This document shows, piece by piece, positions 53,039-63,315 of a stretch of 64,000 nucleotides of DNA. A program made the position numbers and the translations under genes. Source of the DNA: Xanthobacter sp. YC-JY1 (GTDB lineage Bacteria > Pseudomonadota > Alphaproteobacteria > Rhizobiales > Xanthobacteraceae). The stretch lies in NCBI RefSeq assembly GCF_021730305.1, contig NZ_CP032674.1, forward strand, positions 3,457,001-3,521,000, in the 5' to 3' direction. Below the pieces are notes generated by a model that searched no databases, was not told the DNA's origin, and saw only the letters and a program-made list of their open reading frames with translations. The stretch's first letter is position 1, and each line of letters starts with the position of its first letter.

Positions 53039-54262
53039 ATGACACAAGACGCGGGGACACAGCGCATCGTCGTGATCGGAGGCGGCTTCGCCGGCCTGTG
53101 GGCCGCCGCCGCGGCGGCGCGGGCGCGGGAGCTGTTCGGCCTCGATGCCGGCGCGCTGGACATCGCCCTCGTGGCGCAGGACCCGTTCCACACCATCCGC
53201 GTGCGCTGCTACGAGGACGACCTCGCCGCCATCCGGCTGCCGCTGGACGACCTGCTCGCCCCCATGGGCGTGACGCGCATCGAGACGGCCGTGGCCGCCA
53301 TCGATCCCGCCGCGCGCAGCCTCGCCACCGGGGCCGGGCCGCTGGCCTATGGCCGGCTGATCCTCGCCGCCGGCAGCGCGCTGAGGATGCCGGACATTCC
53401 CCGCGCCCAGCCGACCTTCGACGTGGACAGCTATGCCGGCGCCGAGCGCCTCGCCGCGCACCTTGCTGCGCTGGCCTCGGGCCCGCGCGATGCGGCGGCC
53501 CACGCCGCCGTGGTCATCGGCGGGGGACTGGCGGGGGTGGAGATCGCCTGCGAACTGCCGCGCCGGCTGCGCACCTTGCTGGGCGTCGGCGCCCCGGTGC
53601 GCGTCGTTCTGGTGGATCATGGCGAGATCGGTGCCGCCATGGGCGCCGGCGCCGCCACCGTCCGCAGCGCCCTCGCGGCGGCGGGAGTGGAGGCCCGCGA
53701 CCATTCCGGCGTCGCCTCTGTCGAGGCGGATGGAGTGACCCTCTCCGACGGCACGACGATCCCCGCCCGCACGGTCGTCTTCACCACCGGAGCCCATGCG
53801 AGCCCCCTCACCGCCCAGTTGGGCGTGCCGCTCGACCGGCTGGGGCGGGTGGCCGTGGACGCCTTTTTGAAAGTGGAAGGCGTCGCGGATATCTACGCCG
53901 CCGGCGATTGCGCGGTGGCGGCGGCGGATAATCTCGGCCACGTCAGCGTCATGTCGTGCCAGCACGCCCGCCCCATGGGCCGCCTCGCCGGCCACAATGC
54001 GGTGTGCGACCTCGCCGGCCGGCCGGAGGACCGCGTCGCCTTCTCCGCGCCGGATTATGTGACAGTGATGGACCTCGGGCCGGAAGGCGCGGTCTACACC
54101 TCCGGCTGGGATCGCGGCACGCTGGTCGCCGCCGGCCCCGCCGCCAAGACCGTGAAGCAGACCATCAATTGCAGCCGCATCTACCCGCCCGTGCCGCCCA
54201 CGAAGGACGCCCTGTTCGCCGCTGCCGCGCCGGTGCTGCAGGCGCCGCCCGCGACGAGGTGA
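53039..54262 (+). CDS. FAD-dependent pyridine nucleotide oxidoreductase (NDH-2-like)
   Basis: A 407-residue two-dinucleotide-fold flavoprotein. FAD site: RIVVIGGGFAGLWAAAAAAR near residue 10; NAD site: HAAVVIGGGLAGVEIACELP near 155; second FAD motif: VADIYAAGDCAVA near 290. The C-terminal region SCQHARPMGRLAGHNAVCDL and IYPPVPPTKDALFAAAAP resembles type II NADH dehydrogenases, but no membrane anchor is seen. It starts 55 bp after the Rieske gene, so it may reduce that ferredoxin, or it may be a quinone reductase. The downstream gap is packed with repeats. Confidence 0.82.
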   Translation: MTQDAGTQRIVVIGGGFAGLWAAAAAARARELFGLDAGALDIALVAQDPFHTIRVRCYEDDLAAIRLPLDDLLAPMGVTRIETAVAAIDPAARSLATGAGPLAYGRLILAAGSALRMPDIPRAQPTFDVDSYAGAERLAAHLAALASGPRDAAAHAAVVIGGGLAGVEIACELPRRLRTLLGVGAPVRVVLVDHGEIGAAMGAGAATVRSALAAAGVEARDHSGVASVEADGVTLSDGTTIPARTVVFTTGAHASPLTAQLGVPLDRLGRVAVDAFLKVEGVADIYAAGDCAVAAADNLGHVSVMSCQHARPMGRLAGHNAVCDLAGRPEDRVAFSAPDYVTVMDLGPEGAVYTSGWDRGTLVAAGPAAKTVKQTINCSRIYPPVPPTKDALFAAAAPVLQAPPATR

Positions 54263-54267
54263 GGGAT

Positions 54268-54445
54268 CTCGCGCCCCGGACGCATGCAGCGACAGCGGAA
54301 TGCGAGCCGGGGCCCAGCGCAAGGGACCGCCAAAGGCGCTTCCTGATGCCGGCAGTGACGAGCATTGCCCGCTGCGCGGCCCCCCTGCGCTGGACCCCGG
54401 ATCAGCGCTCCGGCGGTCGCCGTCGCTTGTCCGGGGAACGAGGCG
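54268..54445. repeat. Dispersed intergenic repeat, copy S3
   Basis: A roughly 178-bp unit starting at GATCTCGCGCCCCGGACGC and ending at TTGTCCGGGGAA. It contains GGGACCGCCAAAGGCGCTTCC and GACCCCGGATCAGCGCTCC; the second part is the reverse complement of the S1/S2 core. It is nearly identical to 54672-54845 over both ends. Confidence 0.8.
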
Positions 54446-54490
54446 CTGGCGATACGGCAAGGCCGGTCGGGTGTTCGGGCCCGCACCACC

Positions 54491-54599
54491 GTCATGGCCG
54501 GGCTTGTCCCGGCCATCCACGTGGGTGGGCCGGGGGACATCTCTTCAAGCATCGTGCCTTCGGCCCGACATGGATGCCCGGGACAAGCCCGGGCATGAC
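54491..54599. repeat. Two-hairpin intergenic repeat, copy R3
   Basis: A 109-bp element bounded by GTCAT and ATGAC. Left arms ATGGCCGGG and CCCGGCCAT, right arms ATGCCCGGG and CCCGGGCAT, with the same stem sequences as R2. It lies between repeats S3 and S4 in the 588-bp gap between the oxidoreductase gene and aroKB; I see no gene in that gap. Confidence 0.88.
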
Positions 54600-54671
54600 G
54601 GCTCTGAGCGAGGGGGATGGCAGTGAGAGCGAGACGCCCTCGCGCTCCAAGCGCCACCAGCGGCGATGAGC

Positions 54672-54845
54672 CATCTCGCGCCCCGGACGCATGCAGCGCA
54701 GCGGAATGCGAGCCGGGGCCCAGCGCAAGGGACCGCCAAAGGCGCTTCCGAACCTCAGCACTCTCAGGCATTGCCCCGCTGCGCGGAACCCCTGCGCTGG
54801 ACCCCGGATCAGCGCTCCGGCGGTCGCCGTCGCTTGTCCGGGGAG
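54672..54845. repeat. Dispersed intergenic repeat, copy S4
   Basis: A direct repeat of S3 with a short divergent middle, ending 5 bp before the aroKB stop codon. The S3-R3-S4 order makes a composite repeat block of about 580 bp. Confidence 0.8.
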
Positions 54846-54850
54846 CGGCC

Positions 54851-56731
54851 TCACCGCATCTCGGCGAGGAAGGCGCGGACCTCTTCGGGGTTCACGTCCT
54901 TGGCGATGAAGGCTTCGCCGATGCCGCGCACGAGGATGAAGGTCAGCGCGCCGCGGCTCACCTTCTTGTCTTGGGCGATGAGGGTCATCAGCCCGTCCGT
55001 GTCGGGCAGCTCGCCGGGTACGTCAGAGATCTTGGTCGGCAGGCCCACGGCCTCCAGATGCCGCATCACCCGCGTCACGTCCTGACCCGAGCACAGGCCG
55101 AGCTTCGCGGAGAAGGCGAACGCCAGCGCCATGCCGATGGCGACGCCCTCGCCATGGAGCAGGCGCTGGGAATAGCCGGCGCCGGCCTCCAGCGCGTGGC
55201 CGAAGGTGTGGCCGAGGTTCAAGAGCGCCCGGTCGCCGGTCTCCTTCTCGTCGCGGGCGACGATGGCGGCCTTGGCCATGCAGCTCGCGGCCACGGCGGT
55301 GATGCGCTCCTGCCCGCCGCCGATCACGCCCGGCCAGTCCCGCTCCAGGGTCTCGAACAGCGCGTAGTCGCCGAGCAGGCCGTATTTCACCACCTCGGCA
55401 TAGCCGGCCTTCACCTCGCGCACGGGCAAGGTGTTCAGCGCCGCGGTGTCGGCCAGCACCAGAACCGGCTGGTGGAAGGCGCCGATGAGGTTCTTGCCCT
55501 GGGGCGAGTTGATGCCGGTCTTGCCGCCCACAGAGGAATCGACCTGGGAAAGCAGCGTCGTCGGCGCCTGCACCACGTCCACGCCCCGGCGCAGCACGGC
55601 GGCGGCAAAGCCCGCGAGGTCGCCCACCACGCCGCCACCCAGCGCGAGCACGAGGTCGCGGCGCTCGATGCGGGCGGCGATCAGCCCCTCCACCACCTGC
55701 TCCAGCCCCGGCCATCCCTTGGTCTTCTCGCCGGGCGGCACGACGATGGCGGTGTGGGGGATGCCCGCCGCATCCAGCGAGGCGGCGACGGTGGCGAGAT
55801 GTCCGGCGGCCACCACGTTCTCGTCGGTGACGATGGCGACGCGCGCGCCCTTGCGCAGGGCCGTCACATGGGTGCCGGCCTCGGCCAGCAAGCCGGGGCC
55901 GATATAGATGTCATAGGGCTTGCCGGCCACGTCCACGCGCACGGTGCTGCGGGTGATCTCCCCCATGGGGAGGCCCTCGGCCTCGGCGGAGATGGCGGTG
56001 GCGGAGGAGAGGGGCGCCATGGTGCTGCCTTCGGGAAAAGCGAGGAGATGGGCGTGGACGGCGCCGATCACCTCTTCCACCACCAGTTCGTGGACAACGT
56101 CGCGGCTGTCCACGGTCACATCGGCGAGGGCGTAGGTGTCGGCCCGCTGGGCGTGCAGCGCGGCGAGCTTCTGCGCCGGGTCGCCCTGGGCGAGAAGGGG
56201 GCGGTCGGTGCGCTTCTTCACACGCCGCAGCAGGGTGTTGAGATCCGCGCGCAGCCAGACGGAGACGCCGTGGCGACCCACCGCCGCGCGGGTGTCCGCA
56301 TTCATGAAGGCGCCGCCGCCGGTGGCGAGCACGCAGGGGCCGGATTGCAGCAGGCGCGCGACCACGCGCTTCTCGCCCTCGCGGAACTCGGCCTCGCCGT
56401 GGCGGGCGAAGATTTCCGGAATGCTCATGCAGGCGGCGCGCTCGATCTCCTCGTCGGCATCGACGAAGGTGAGCCCCAGCCGCTTGGCGAGGCGCCGCCC
56501 CACGGAGGACTTGCCGGCGCCCGGCATCCCCACCAGAACGATGGAACGCCGCCCGAGGCGCCGCAGAAGCTCGGGGGAGGAGATGGACCCCGCCGTCTCG
56601 GTCTCGCCGGTGCGGGGCTCGGGAAACTTCTGCGTGTGCACCGGGGGGTCCTCGTTCAGGCGCGCTCTCTGGGCGGATGGGGGATCGGACCTCAGGGAAT
56701 TCCACCCTTGCCGAGCCTGCGGCTCTAGCAT
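54851..56731 (-). CDS. aroKB: Bifunctional shikimate kinase / 3-dehydroquinate synthase
   Basis: One 626-residue protein carries two steps of aromatic amino acid biosynthesis. The N-terminal part (about 55-225) is shikimate kinase: Walker A LVGMPGAGKSSVGRRLAKRL, DADEEIERAA and VLATGGGAFMN. The C-terminal part (about 255-620) is 3-dehydroquinate synthase: LVLALGGGVVGDLAGFAAAV, QVDSSVGGKTGINSPQGKN, and metal ligands in AGYAEVVKYG, NLGHTFGHALE and HGEGVAIGM. aroK and aroB are neighbours in many bacteria, and here the stop between them is lost. The first 30 residues are poorly defined; a GTG at 56641 (VHTQKFPEP) after GAGGACCC is an alternative start. Confidence 0.93.
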   Translation of the reverse strand: MLEPQARQGWNSLRSDPPSAQRARLNEDPPVHTQKFPEPRTGETETAGSISSPELLRRLGRRSIVLVGMPGAGKSSVGRRLAKRLGLTFVDADEEIERAACMSIPEIFARHGEAEFREGEKRVVARLLQSGPCVLATGGGAFMNADTRAAVGRHGVSVWLRADLNTLLRRVKKRTDRPLLAQGDPAQKLAALHAQRADTYALADVTVDSRDVVHELVVEEVIGAVHAHLLAFPEGSTMAPLSSATAISAEAEGLPMGEITRSTVRVDVAGKPYDIYIGPGLLAEAGTHVTALRKGARVAIVTDENVVAAGHLATVAASLDAAGIPHTAIVVPPGEKTKGWPGLEQVVEGLIAARIERRDLVLALGGGVVGDLAGFAAAVLRRGVDVVQAPTTLLSQVDSSVGGKTGINSPQGKNLIGAFHQPVLVLADTAALNTLPVREVKAGYAEVVKYGLLGDYALFETLERDWPGVIGGGQERITAVAASCMAKAAIVARDEKETGDRALLNLGHTFGHALEAGAGYSQRLLHGEGVAIGMALAFAFSAKLGLCSGQDVTRVMRHLEAVGLPTKISDVPGELPDTDGLMTLIAQDKKVSRGALTFILVRGIGEAFIAKDVNPEEVRAFLAEMR

Positions 56732-57050
56732 CCGCCGCGCGAGCGGGCAATCAGGGCTGTCCCCAGCCCCGGCGCCCGGAGGCCCCCTCCGTCCCCAGCC
56801 GACGGGCGCGCGAGGGGCAGCGCCCGAATCGCCCTCCCGGCCTACCGCCGCAAGGCTTTGCGCCGGTCACAAACCAAGGCGTGGCCGCAGTTTTATGCCT
56901 CTTGACTCACGCGGACTCTAGACAACAGCCCTCCGATTCGATTCCAATGGCCTTGATTCGGAGAGATGCGGCACGTCCCTCCAGATCGAGGACGTGGGGG
57001 CGTGGGACTTAGGCCGTCCGGTGCCCCCGGAGACCCGGAGGAGACCGGCG
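56732..57050. other. Intergenic region between aroKB and the PAS kinase gene
   Basis: About 320 bp between divergent genes. It holds an imperfect inverted repeat with arms CTCCGA (56931-56936) and TCGGAG (56958-56963) inside an AT-richer patch, which probably marks promoters. The kinase start is preceded by CGGAGGAGACC. No gene is seen. Confidence 0.4.
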
Positions 57051-59363
<2,313 letters not shown>

Positions 59364-59431
59364 GGGGGGCGGGCGCCTCCGCCTGACGCCGTCCCTCCCC
59401 GCCCGACACCGTTGCATCCGCCCCCTCAGCC

Positions 59432-59463
59432 GTCATCGCCCGCCTCGTGCGGGCGATCCACTT
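59432..59463. repeat. Half copy of the two-hairpin repeat (R4)
   Basis: GTCAT followed by a left hairpin, arms ATCGCCCGC and GCGGGCGAT around CTCGT, then CCAC. The right hairpin is missing. It lies in the 246-bp gap between the kinase and the serine hydrolase genes, and its stem sequence differs from R1-R3 but still pairs fully. Confidence 0.8.
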
Positions 59464-59609
59464 CGGGGCCAGAGGGGTACGCGGATTTGTGGCTAGCCCC
59501 CGTCCCGTAGCGCCACAACGGCACCGGCCCTTGCACGCGACCGCGCCGAGCCGTTAAGCCTGTCGGCTGCGGGTGCACGGCACGATGCCCGCCACCGGAG
59601 GCCGCCCCC

Positions 59610-61223
59610 ATGACGACCCAGCGACGCCCCCTCCACACCCGCCCCCTCCTCGCCCTCGCCGCCCTCCTCGCCACGGCGCCGCTCTCCCCCGCCCTCGCCC
59701 ACGACCCCATCGACGGCTCCCGGCCGCCGCCGCAGACATCGGGCGTGTCCATCCCGCCCGGCCAGATCGCGCGGGCGGTGAAGGAGATCGACTCTCTGGC
59801 GAAGGAGATGATGGAGCGCTCCGGCGTGCCCGGCCTCGCCGTGGTGGTGGTGCAGGACGGCAAGGTGCTCGCGCTCAAGGGCTACGGCGTGCGCAAGGCG
59901 GGCGAGCTCGCGACCGTGGATGCCGACACCGTGTTCCAGCTCGCCTCCCTCTCCAAGGCGGTGGGCGCGGGCGTTGTGGCGCATGAGGTTGGCAAGGGCC
60001 TAAAGGGGACGGGCCAAGCGGGCAGTGGCAAGGTGAAGTGGGACACGCCGGTGCGCACCCTGCTGCCCTGGTTTGCCCTCAGCGACCCCTGGGTCAGCGA
60101 TCACGTCACCCTCGCCGATCTCTACAGCCACCGCTCCGGCCTGCCGGACCATGCGGGCGACGAGCTGGAGAGCATCGGCTTCGACCGCCGGCAGGTGCTG
60201 GAGCGCTTGCGGCTGTTGCCGCTCGCCCCCTTCCGCGCCAGCTATGCCTATACCAATTTCGGCCTCACCGCCGCCGCCGAGGCCGTCGCCACCGCCGCTG
60301 GCAAGGAGTGGGCGGACCTCTCGCAGGAGGTGCTCTACAAGCCGCTCGGCATGGCGGCCACCTCCTCCCGCTTCGCCGATTTCATGGCCCGGCCCAACCG
60401 CGCCTTTCCCCATGTGAAGACCGATGGCGGCTTCGTCTCCAAGTTCCAGCGCGACCCGGATGCCCAGGCGCCGGCGGGCGGGGTGTCCTCCTCCGCGCGG
60501 GACATGGGGAAGTGGCTCGCCTTCGTGCTCGGCAACGGCACCTTCGAGGGCAACGAGATCGTGCCCGCCGCCGCGCTGCTGCCAGCCATGCGGGGCGAGA
60601 CCATCTCCTCCCCTGCTTATGCGGTGGATGCCCGCGCTGGCACCTATGGCTTCGGCTTCAGCGTCGGCGTCTCGCCGGCCGGGCGGGTGACGCTGGACCA
60701 TTCCGGCGCCTTCATCCTCGGCGCGGCGACGAATTTCGTGCTGCTGCCCTCGGAGAAGCTCGGCATCGTTGTCCTCACCAATGCCCAGCCCACCGGCGCC
60801 CCCGAGGCGCTGGCCATGAGCTTCATGGACATCGTGCAGTTCGGCGGGCTGACGCGCGACTGGTACGCGGCCTATCAGCCGCTCATCATGCCCATGTACA
60901 AGCCGACCGGCGCGCTGGTGGGCAAGGCCCCGCCGCAGAAGCCGGAGCCGGCCAAGCCGCTGGCGAATTATACCGGCACCTATGCCAACGCCTATTTCGG
61001 CGATGCCACGGTGGCGGAGGAGGCCGGCGGCCTCGTGCTCATCATCGGCCCCCTGCCCCGCCGCTACACCCTCGCCCACTGGAGCGGCGACAGCTTCACC
61101 TTCCGCCCCGAGGGCGAGGAGACGTTCCCGCCGGGCACGGTCTCGCAGGTGAAGTTCGCCGACGGTCGGATGACGGTGGAGATCTTCAACGACAACGGGC
61201 TCGGCACCTTTGCCCGCAAATGA
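59610..61223 (+). CDS. Exported serine hydrolase (class C beta-lactamase family)
   Basis: A 537-residue exported protein with a signal peptide (LLALAALLATAPLSPALAH). The catalytic SxxK is Ser113-Leu-Ser-Lys116 in QLASLSKAVGAG, and the second motif is Tyr214-Thr-Asn216 in YAYTNFGLTAAAEA; the third-position HSG is seen in TLDHSGAFILGAA. The C-terminal 110 residues (YTGTYANAYFGDATVAEEAG) form a DUF3471-like domain. Members of this family include esterases, D-aminopeptidases and beta-lactamase relatives, so beta-lactam resistance should not be assumed. Confidence 0.88.
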   Translation: MTTQRRPLHTRPLLALAALLATAPLSPALAHDPIDGSRPPPQTSGVSIPPGQIARAVKEIDSLAKEMMERSGVPGLAVVVVQDGKVLALKGYGVRKAGELATVDADTVFQLASLSKAVGAGVVAHEVGKGLKGTGQAGSGKVKWDTPVRTLLPWFALSDPWVSDHVTLADLYSHRSGLPDHAGDELESIGFDRRQVLERLRLLPLAPFRASYAYTNFGLTAAAEAVATAAGKEWADLSQEVLYKPLGMAATSSRFADFMARPNRAFPHVKTDGGFVSKFQRDPDAQAPAGGVSSSARDMGKWLAFVLGNGTFEGNEIVPAAALLPAMRGETISSPAYAVDARAGTYGFGFSVGVSPAGRVTLDHSGAFILGAATNFVLLPSEKLGIVVLTNAQPTGAPEALAMSFMDIVQFGGLTRDWYAAYQPLIMPMYKPTGALVGKAPPQKPEPAKPLANYTGTYANAYFGDATVAEEAGGLVLIIGPLPRRYTLAHWSGDSFTFRPEGEETFPPGTVSQVKFADGRMTVEIFNDNGLGTFARK

Positions 61224-61260
61224 GTGCGCCCACAAGTGACGGGCTGACAGGGAGAGCGCC

Positions 61261-61758
61261 ATGGTCTTCTGGGTTCCGCTCATCGCCTATGCGGCGGTCA
61301 TCCTGCTGACGGCGCTCTCCTTCGCCCGCCAGCCGGCACCGCGCCGGCTGATCGATCTCGCGCGGGCGCTGCTGCGCTACATCAATCTCTTCCCCGTGGG
61401 CCTCATGGGGCTGTGGGGCGCGCTGGGGCATATCGTTTTCCCGGCCCAGGCCGCCGCCGCCATCGGCTGGGCGACCAGCCCGTTCCAGACCGAGGTGGGC
61501 CTCGCCAATCTCGGCATGGGGCTCGCCGGCGTCATCGCCGCCTTCTGGCGCGACTGGGGCTTCCGCGCCGCCGTGGCGGTGATGACGGCCGGCTTCCTCG
61601 GCGGGGCGGGCATCAACCACATGGTCGAGATCGCCAAGACCGGCAATTTGGCCGCAGGCAATGCCGGCCCCATTCTCTATACGGACCTGCTCACGCCGCT
61701 TTTGCTCGTCATCCTCCTCGCCCTGACCTACCGATCCGACCGGGCCGCGCGCCCGTAG
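61261..61758 (+). CDS. Small polytopic membrane protein, DUF6790-like
   Basis: A 165-residue protein with four or five hydrophobic helices (WVPLIAYAAVILLTALSF, INLFPVGLMGLWGALGHIVF, VGLANLGMGLAGVIAAFW, AVAVMTAGFLGGAGINHMVE, LLTPLLLVILLALTY). The GHxxFP and GxxNLGMG motifs match my recollection of DUF6790. Function is unknown. It starts 37 bp after the serine hydrolase. Confidence 0.65.
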   Translation: MVFWVPLIAYAAVILLTALSFARQPAPRRLIDLARALLRYINLFPVGLMGLWGALGHIVFPAQAAAAIGWATSPFQTEVGLANLGMGLAGVIAAFWRDWGFRAAVAVMTAGFLGGAGINHMVEIAKTGNLAAGNAGPILYTDLLTPLLLVILLALTYRSDRAARP

Positions 61759-61789
61759 GATGGAATGTAGCTGGAGCGCCTGGACGGGC

Positions 61790-63136
61790 ATGGTGGACGA
61801 GGAACGCAACCGCTTCTCCGCGCGGGCCGCGCGCTATGCCCGGGTGGGCGCCAATGTGGGCGGGGTCGCCGCGCGCATCGCCGGCGCCCGCCTCATGGGG
61901 CTCGACCGCGACGGCAACAATGCAGCCGCCCTCGCCTCCGCTCTTGGCGGCCTGAAGGGGCCGCTGATGAAGGTGGCCCAGCTCATGGCCACCATTCCCG
62001 ACGTGCTGCCCCCCGAATATGCCGCCGAGCTGCAGAAGCTGCAGAGCGACGCCCCGCCCATGGGCTGGGCCTTCGTGCGCCGGCGCATGATGGCGGAGCT
62101 GGGCCGCGACTGGGAGCAGAAGTTCGCCAGCTTCGAGCACGCCCCCTCCGCCGCCGCCTCCCTCGGGCAGGTGCACAAGGCGGTGACGCTGGAAGGCGCG
62201 CGTGTTGCCTGCAAGCTCCAGTATCCGGACATGCAGGCGGCGGTGGAGGCGGACCTCTCCCAGCTCGACGTGCTCTTCTCCATCCACCGCCGCATGGATG
62301 GCGCCATCGACACCCGCGAGATCGCCCGCGAGATTGGCGAGCGGGTGCGCGAGGAGCTGGACTATCGCCGCGAGGCCAAGCACGCGGCGCTCTATGCCCA
62401 CATCCTGAAGGACGAGCCCAAGGTCCGCGTGCCCGGCACCCATGCCGATCTCTCCACCGGCCGGCTCCTCACCATGGACTGGCTGGACGGCGAGAAGATC
62501 CTCGGCTTCACCGACCATCCCTTGGCCGAGCGCAACGCGCTGGCCGAAGCCATGTTCGCCGCCTGGTGGCAGCCCTTCTCGCGCTTCGGCGTGATCCATG
62601 GCGATCCCCACCTCGGCAACTACACGGTCTTCTCGGTGCAGGGGCGGCCGGCGGGCATCAACCTGCTCGACTATGGCTGCATCCGCATCTTCCCGCCGGC
62701 CTTCGTGACGGGCGTGGTGGACCTCTATCGCGGGCTGATGGCCGGCGACGATGCGCGCGTCGTCCATGCCTATGAGACGTGGGGCTTCAAAGGCCTGAAG
62801 CGCGAACTGATCGATGTCCTGAACATCTGGGCGCGCTTCATCTACGGCCCGCTCATGGACGACCGGGTGCGCACCATCGCCGACGGGGTGTCTCCCTCAG
62901 CCTATGGCCGCAAGGAGGCCTTCACCGTCCACACGGCGCTGAAGCAGCTCGGGCCGGTGACGGTGCCGCGCGAATTCGTGTTCATGGACCGCGCCGCCAT
63001 CGGCCTCGGCGGCGTCTTCCTGCACCTCAAGGCGGAGCTGAACTTCCACCGCCTGTTCGAGGATGCCATCGCCGACTTCTCCGCCGAGGGCGTCGCCGCG
63101 CGGCAGGCGGAGGCGATGAAGGTGGCGGGGCTCTAG
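61790..63136 (+). CDS. ABC1/UbiB-type atypical kinase
   Basis: A 448-residue member of the ABC1/AarF/UbiB family, whose members support ubiquinone synthesis or lipid handling. From the ATG at 61790 (MVDEERNRFSARAARYAR) it has the family-specific N-lobe stretch LKGPLMKVAQLMATIPDVLP, the ATP-site Ala-rich loop SAAASLGQVHKA, Lys in VACKLQYPDMQ, Glu-rich REELDYRREAKHAALY and the catalytic loop VIHGDPHLGNYTV followed by LLDYGCIRIFPP. The KxGQ motif reads KVAQ, with Ala for Gly, as in many bacterial ABC1 proteins of this subgroup. No membrane anchor is seen at the C terminus, unlike UbiB. Confidence 0.85.
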   Translation: MVDEERNRFSARAARYARVGANVGGVAARIAGARLMGLDRDGNNAAALASALGGLKGPLMKVAQLMATIPDVLPPEYAAELQKLQSDAPPMGWAFVRRRMMAELGRDWEQKFASFEHAPSAAASLGQVHKAVTLEGARVACKLQYPDMQAAVEADLSQLDVLFSIHRRMDGAIDTREIAREIGERVREELDYRREAKHAALYAHILKDEPKVRVPGTHADLSTGRLLTMDWLDGEKILGFTDHPLAERNALAEAMFAAWWQPFSRFGVIHGDPHLGNYTVFSVQGRPAGINLLDYGCIRIFPPAFVTGVVDLYRGLMAGDDARVVHAYETWGFKGLKRELIDVLNIWARFIYGPLMDDRVRTIADGVSPSAYGRKEAFTVHTALKQLGPVTVPREFVFMDRAAIGLGGVFLHLKAELNFHRLFEDAIADFSAEGVAARQAEAMKVAGL

Positions 63137-63143
63137 GCCTGTC

Positions 63144-63310
63144 GCGTCCCGGACCAGCGACCCCGGAGGTGGAGCGCCGATCCGGGACCCAGGGGAGAAG
63201 GCGGCGAAGCCGGCAATGCCCGTCGCAATGCCCGGCCGGGCCGCCTTCGGCGAACTCTTGCGCTGGACCCCGGCTCTCCCTCCGCTCACGCTCCGGTCGG
63301 ACGGGAAACG
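63144..63310. repeat. Dispersed intergenic repeat, copy S2
   Basis: A roughly 167-bp unit with GGTGGAGCGCCGATCCGGGA, GGCGGCGAAGCCGGCAA and GCCGCCTTCGGCGAACT. It matches S1 along its length and fills the gap between two convergent genes. Confidence 0.75.
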
Positions 63311-63315
63311 AACCG

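Noticed and set aside
54268-54845. CRISPR array
   Set aside because: There are only two long direct repeats plus one palindromic element, no regular spacer pattern and no cas gene.
59610-61223. Beta-lactamase giving antibiotic resistance
   Set aside because: Only the general SxxK/YxN serine-hydrolase pattern is present, with a DUF3471-like tail typical of esterases and peptidases.
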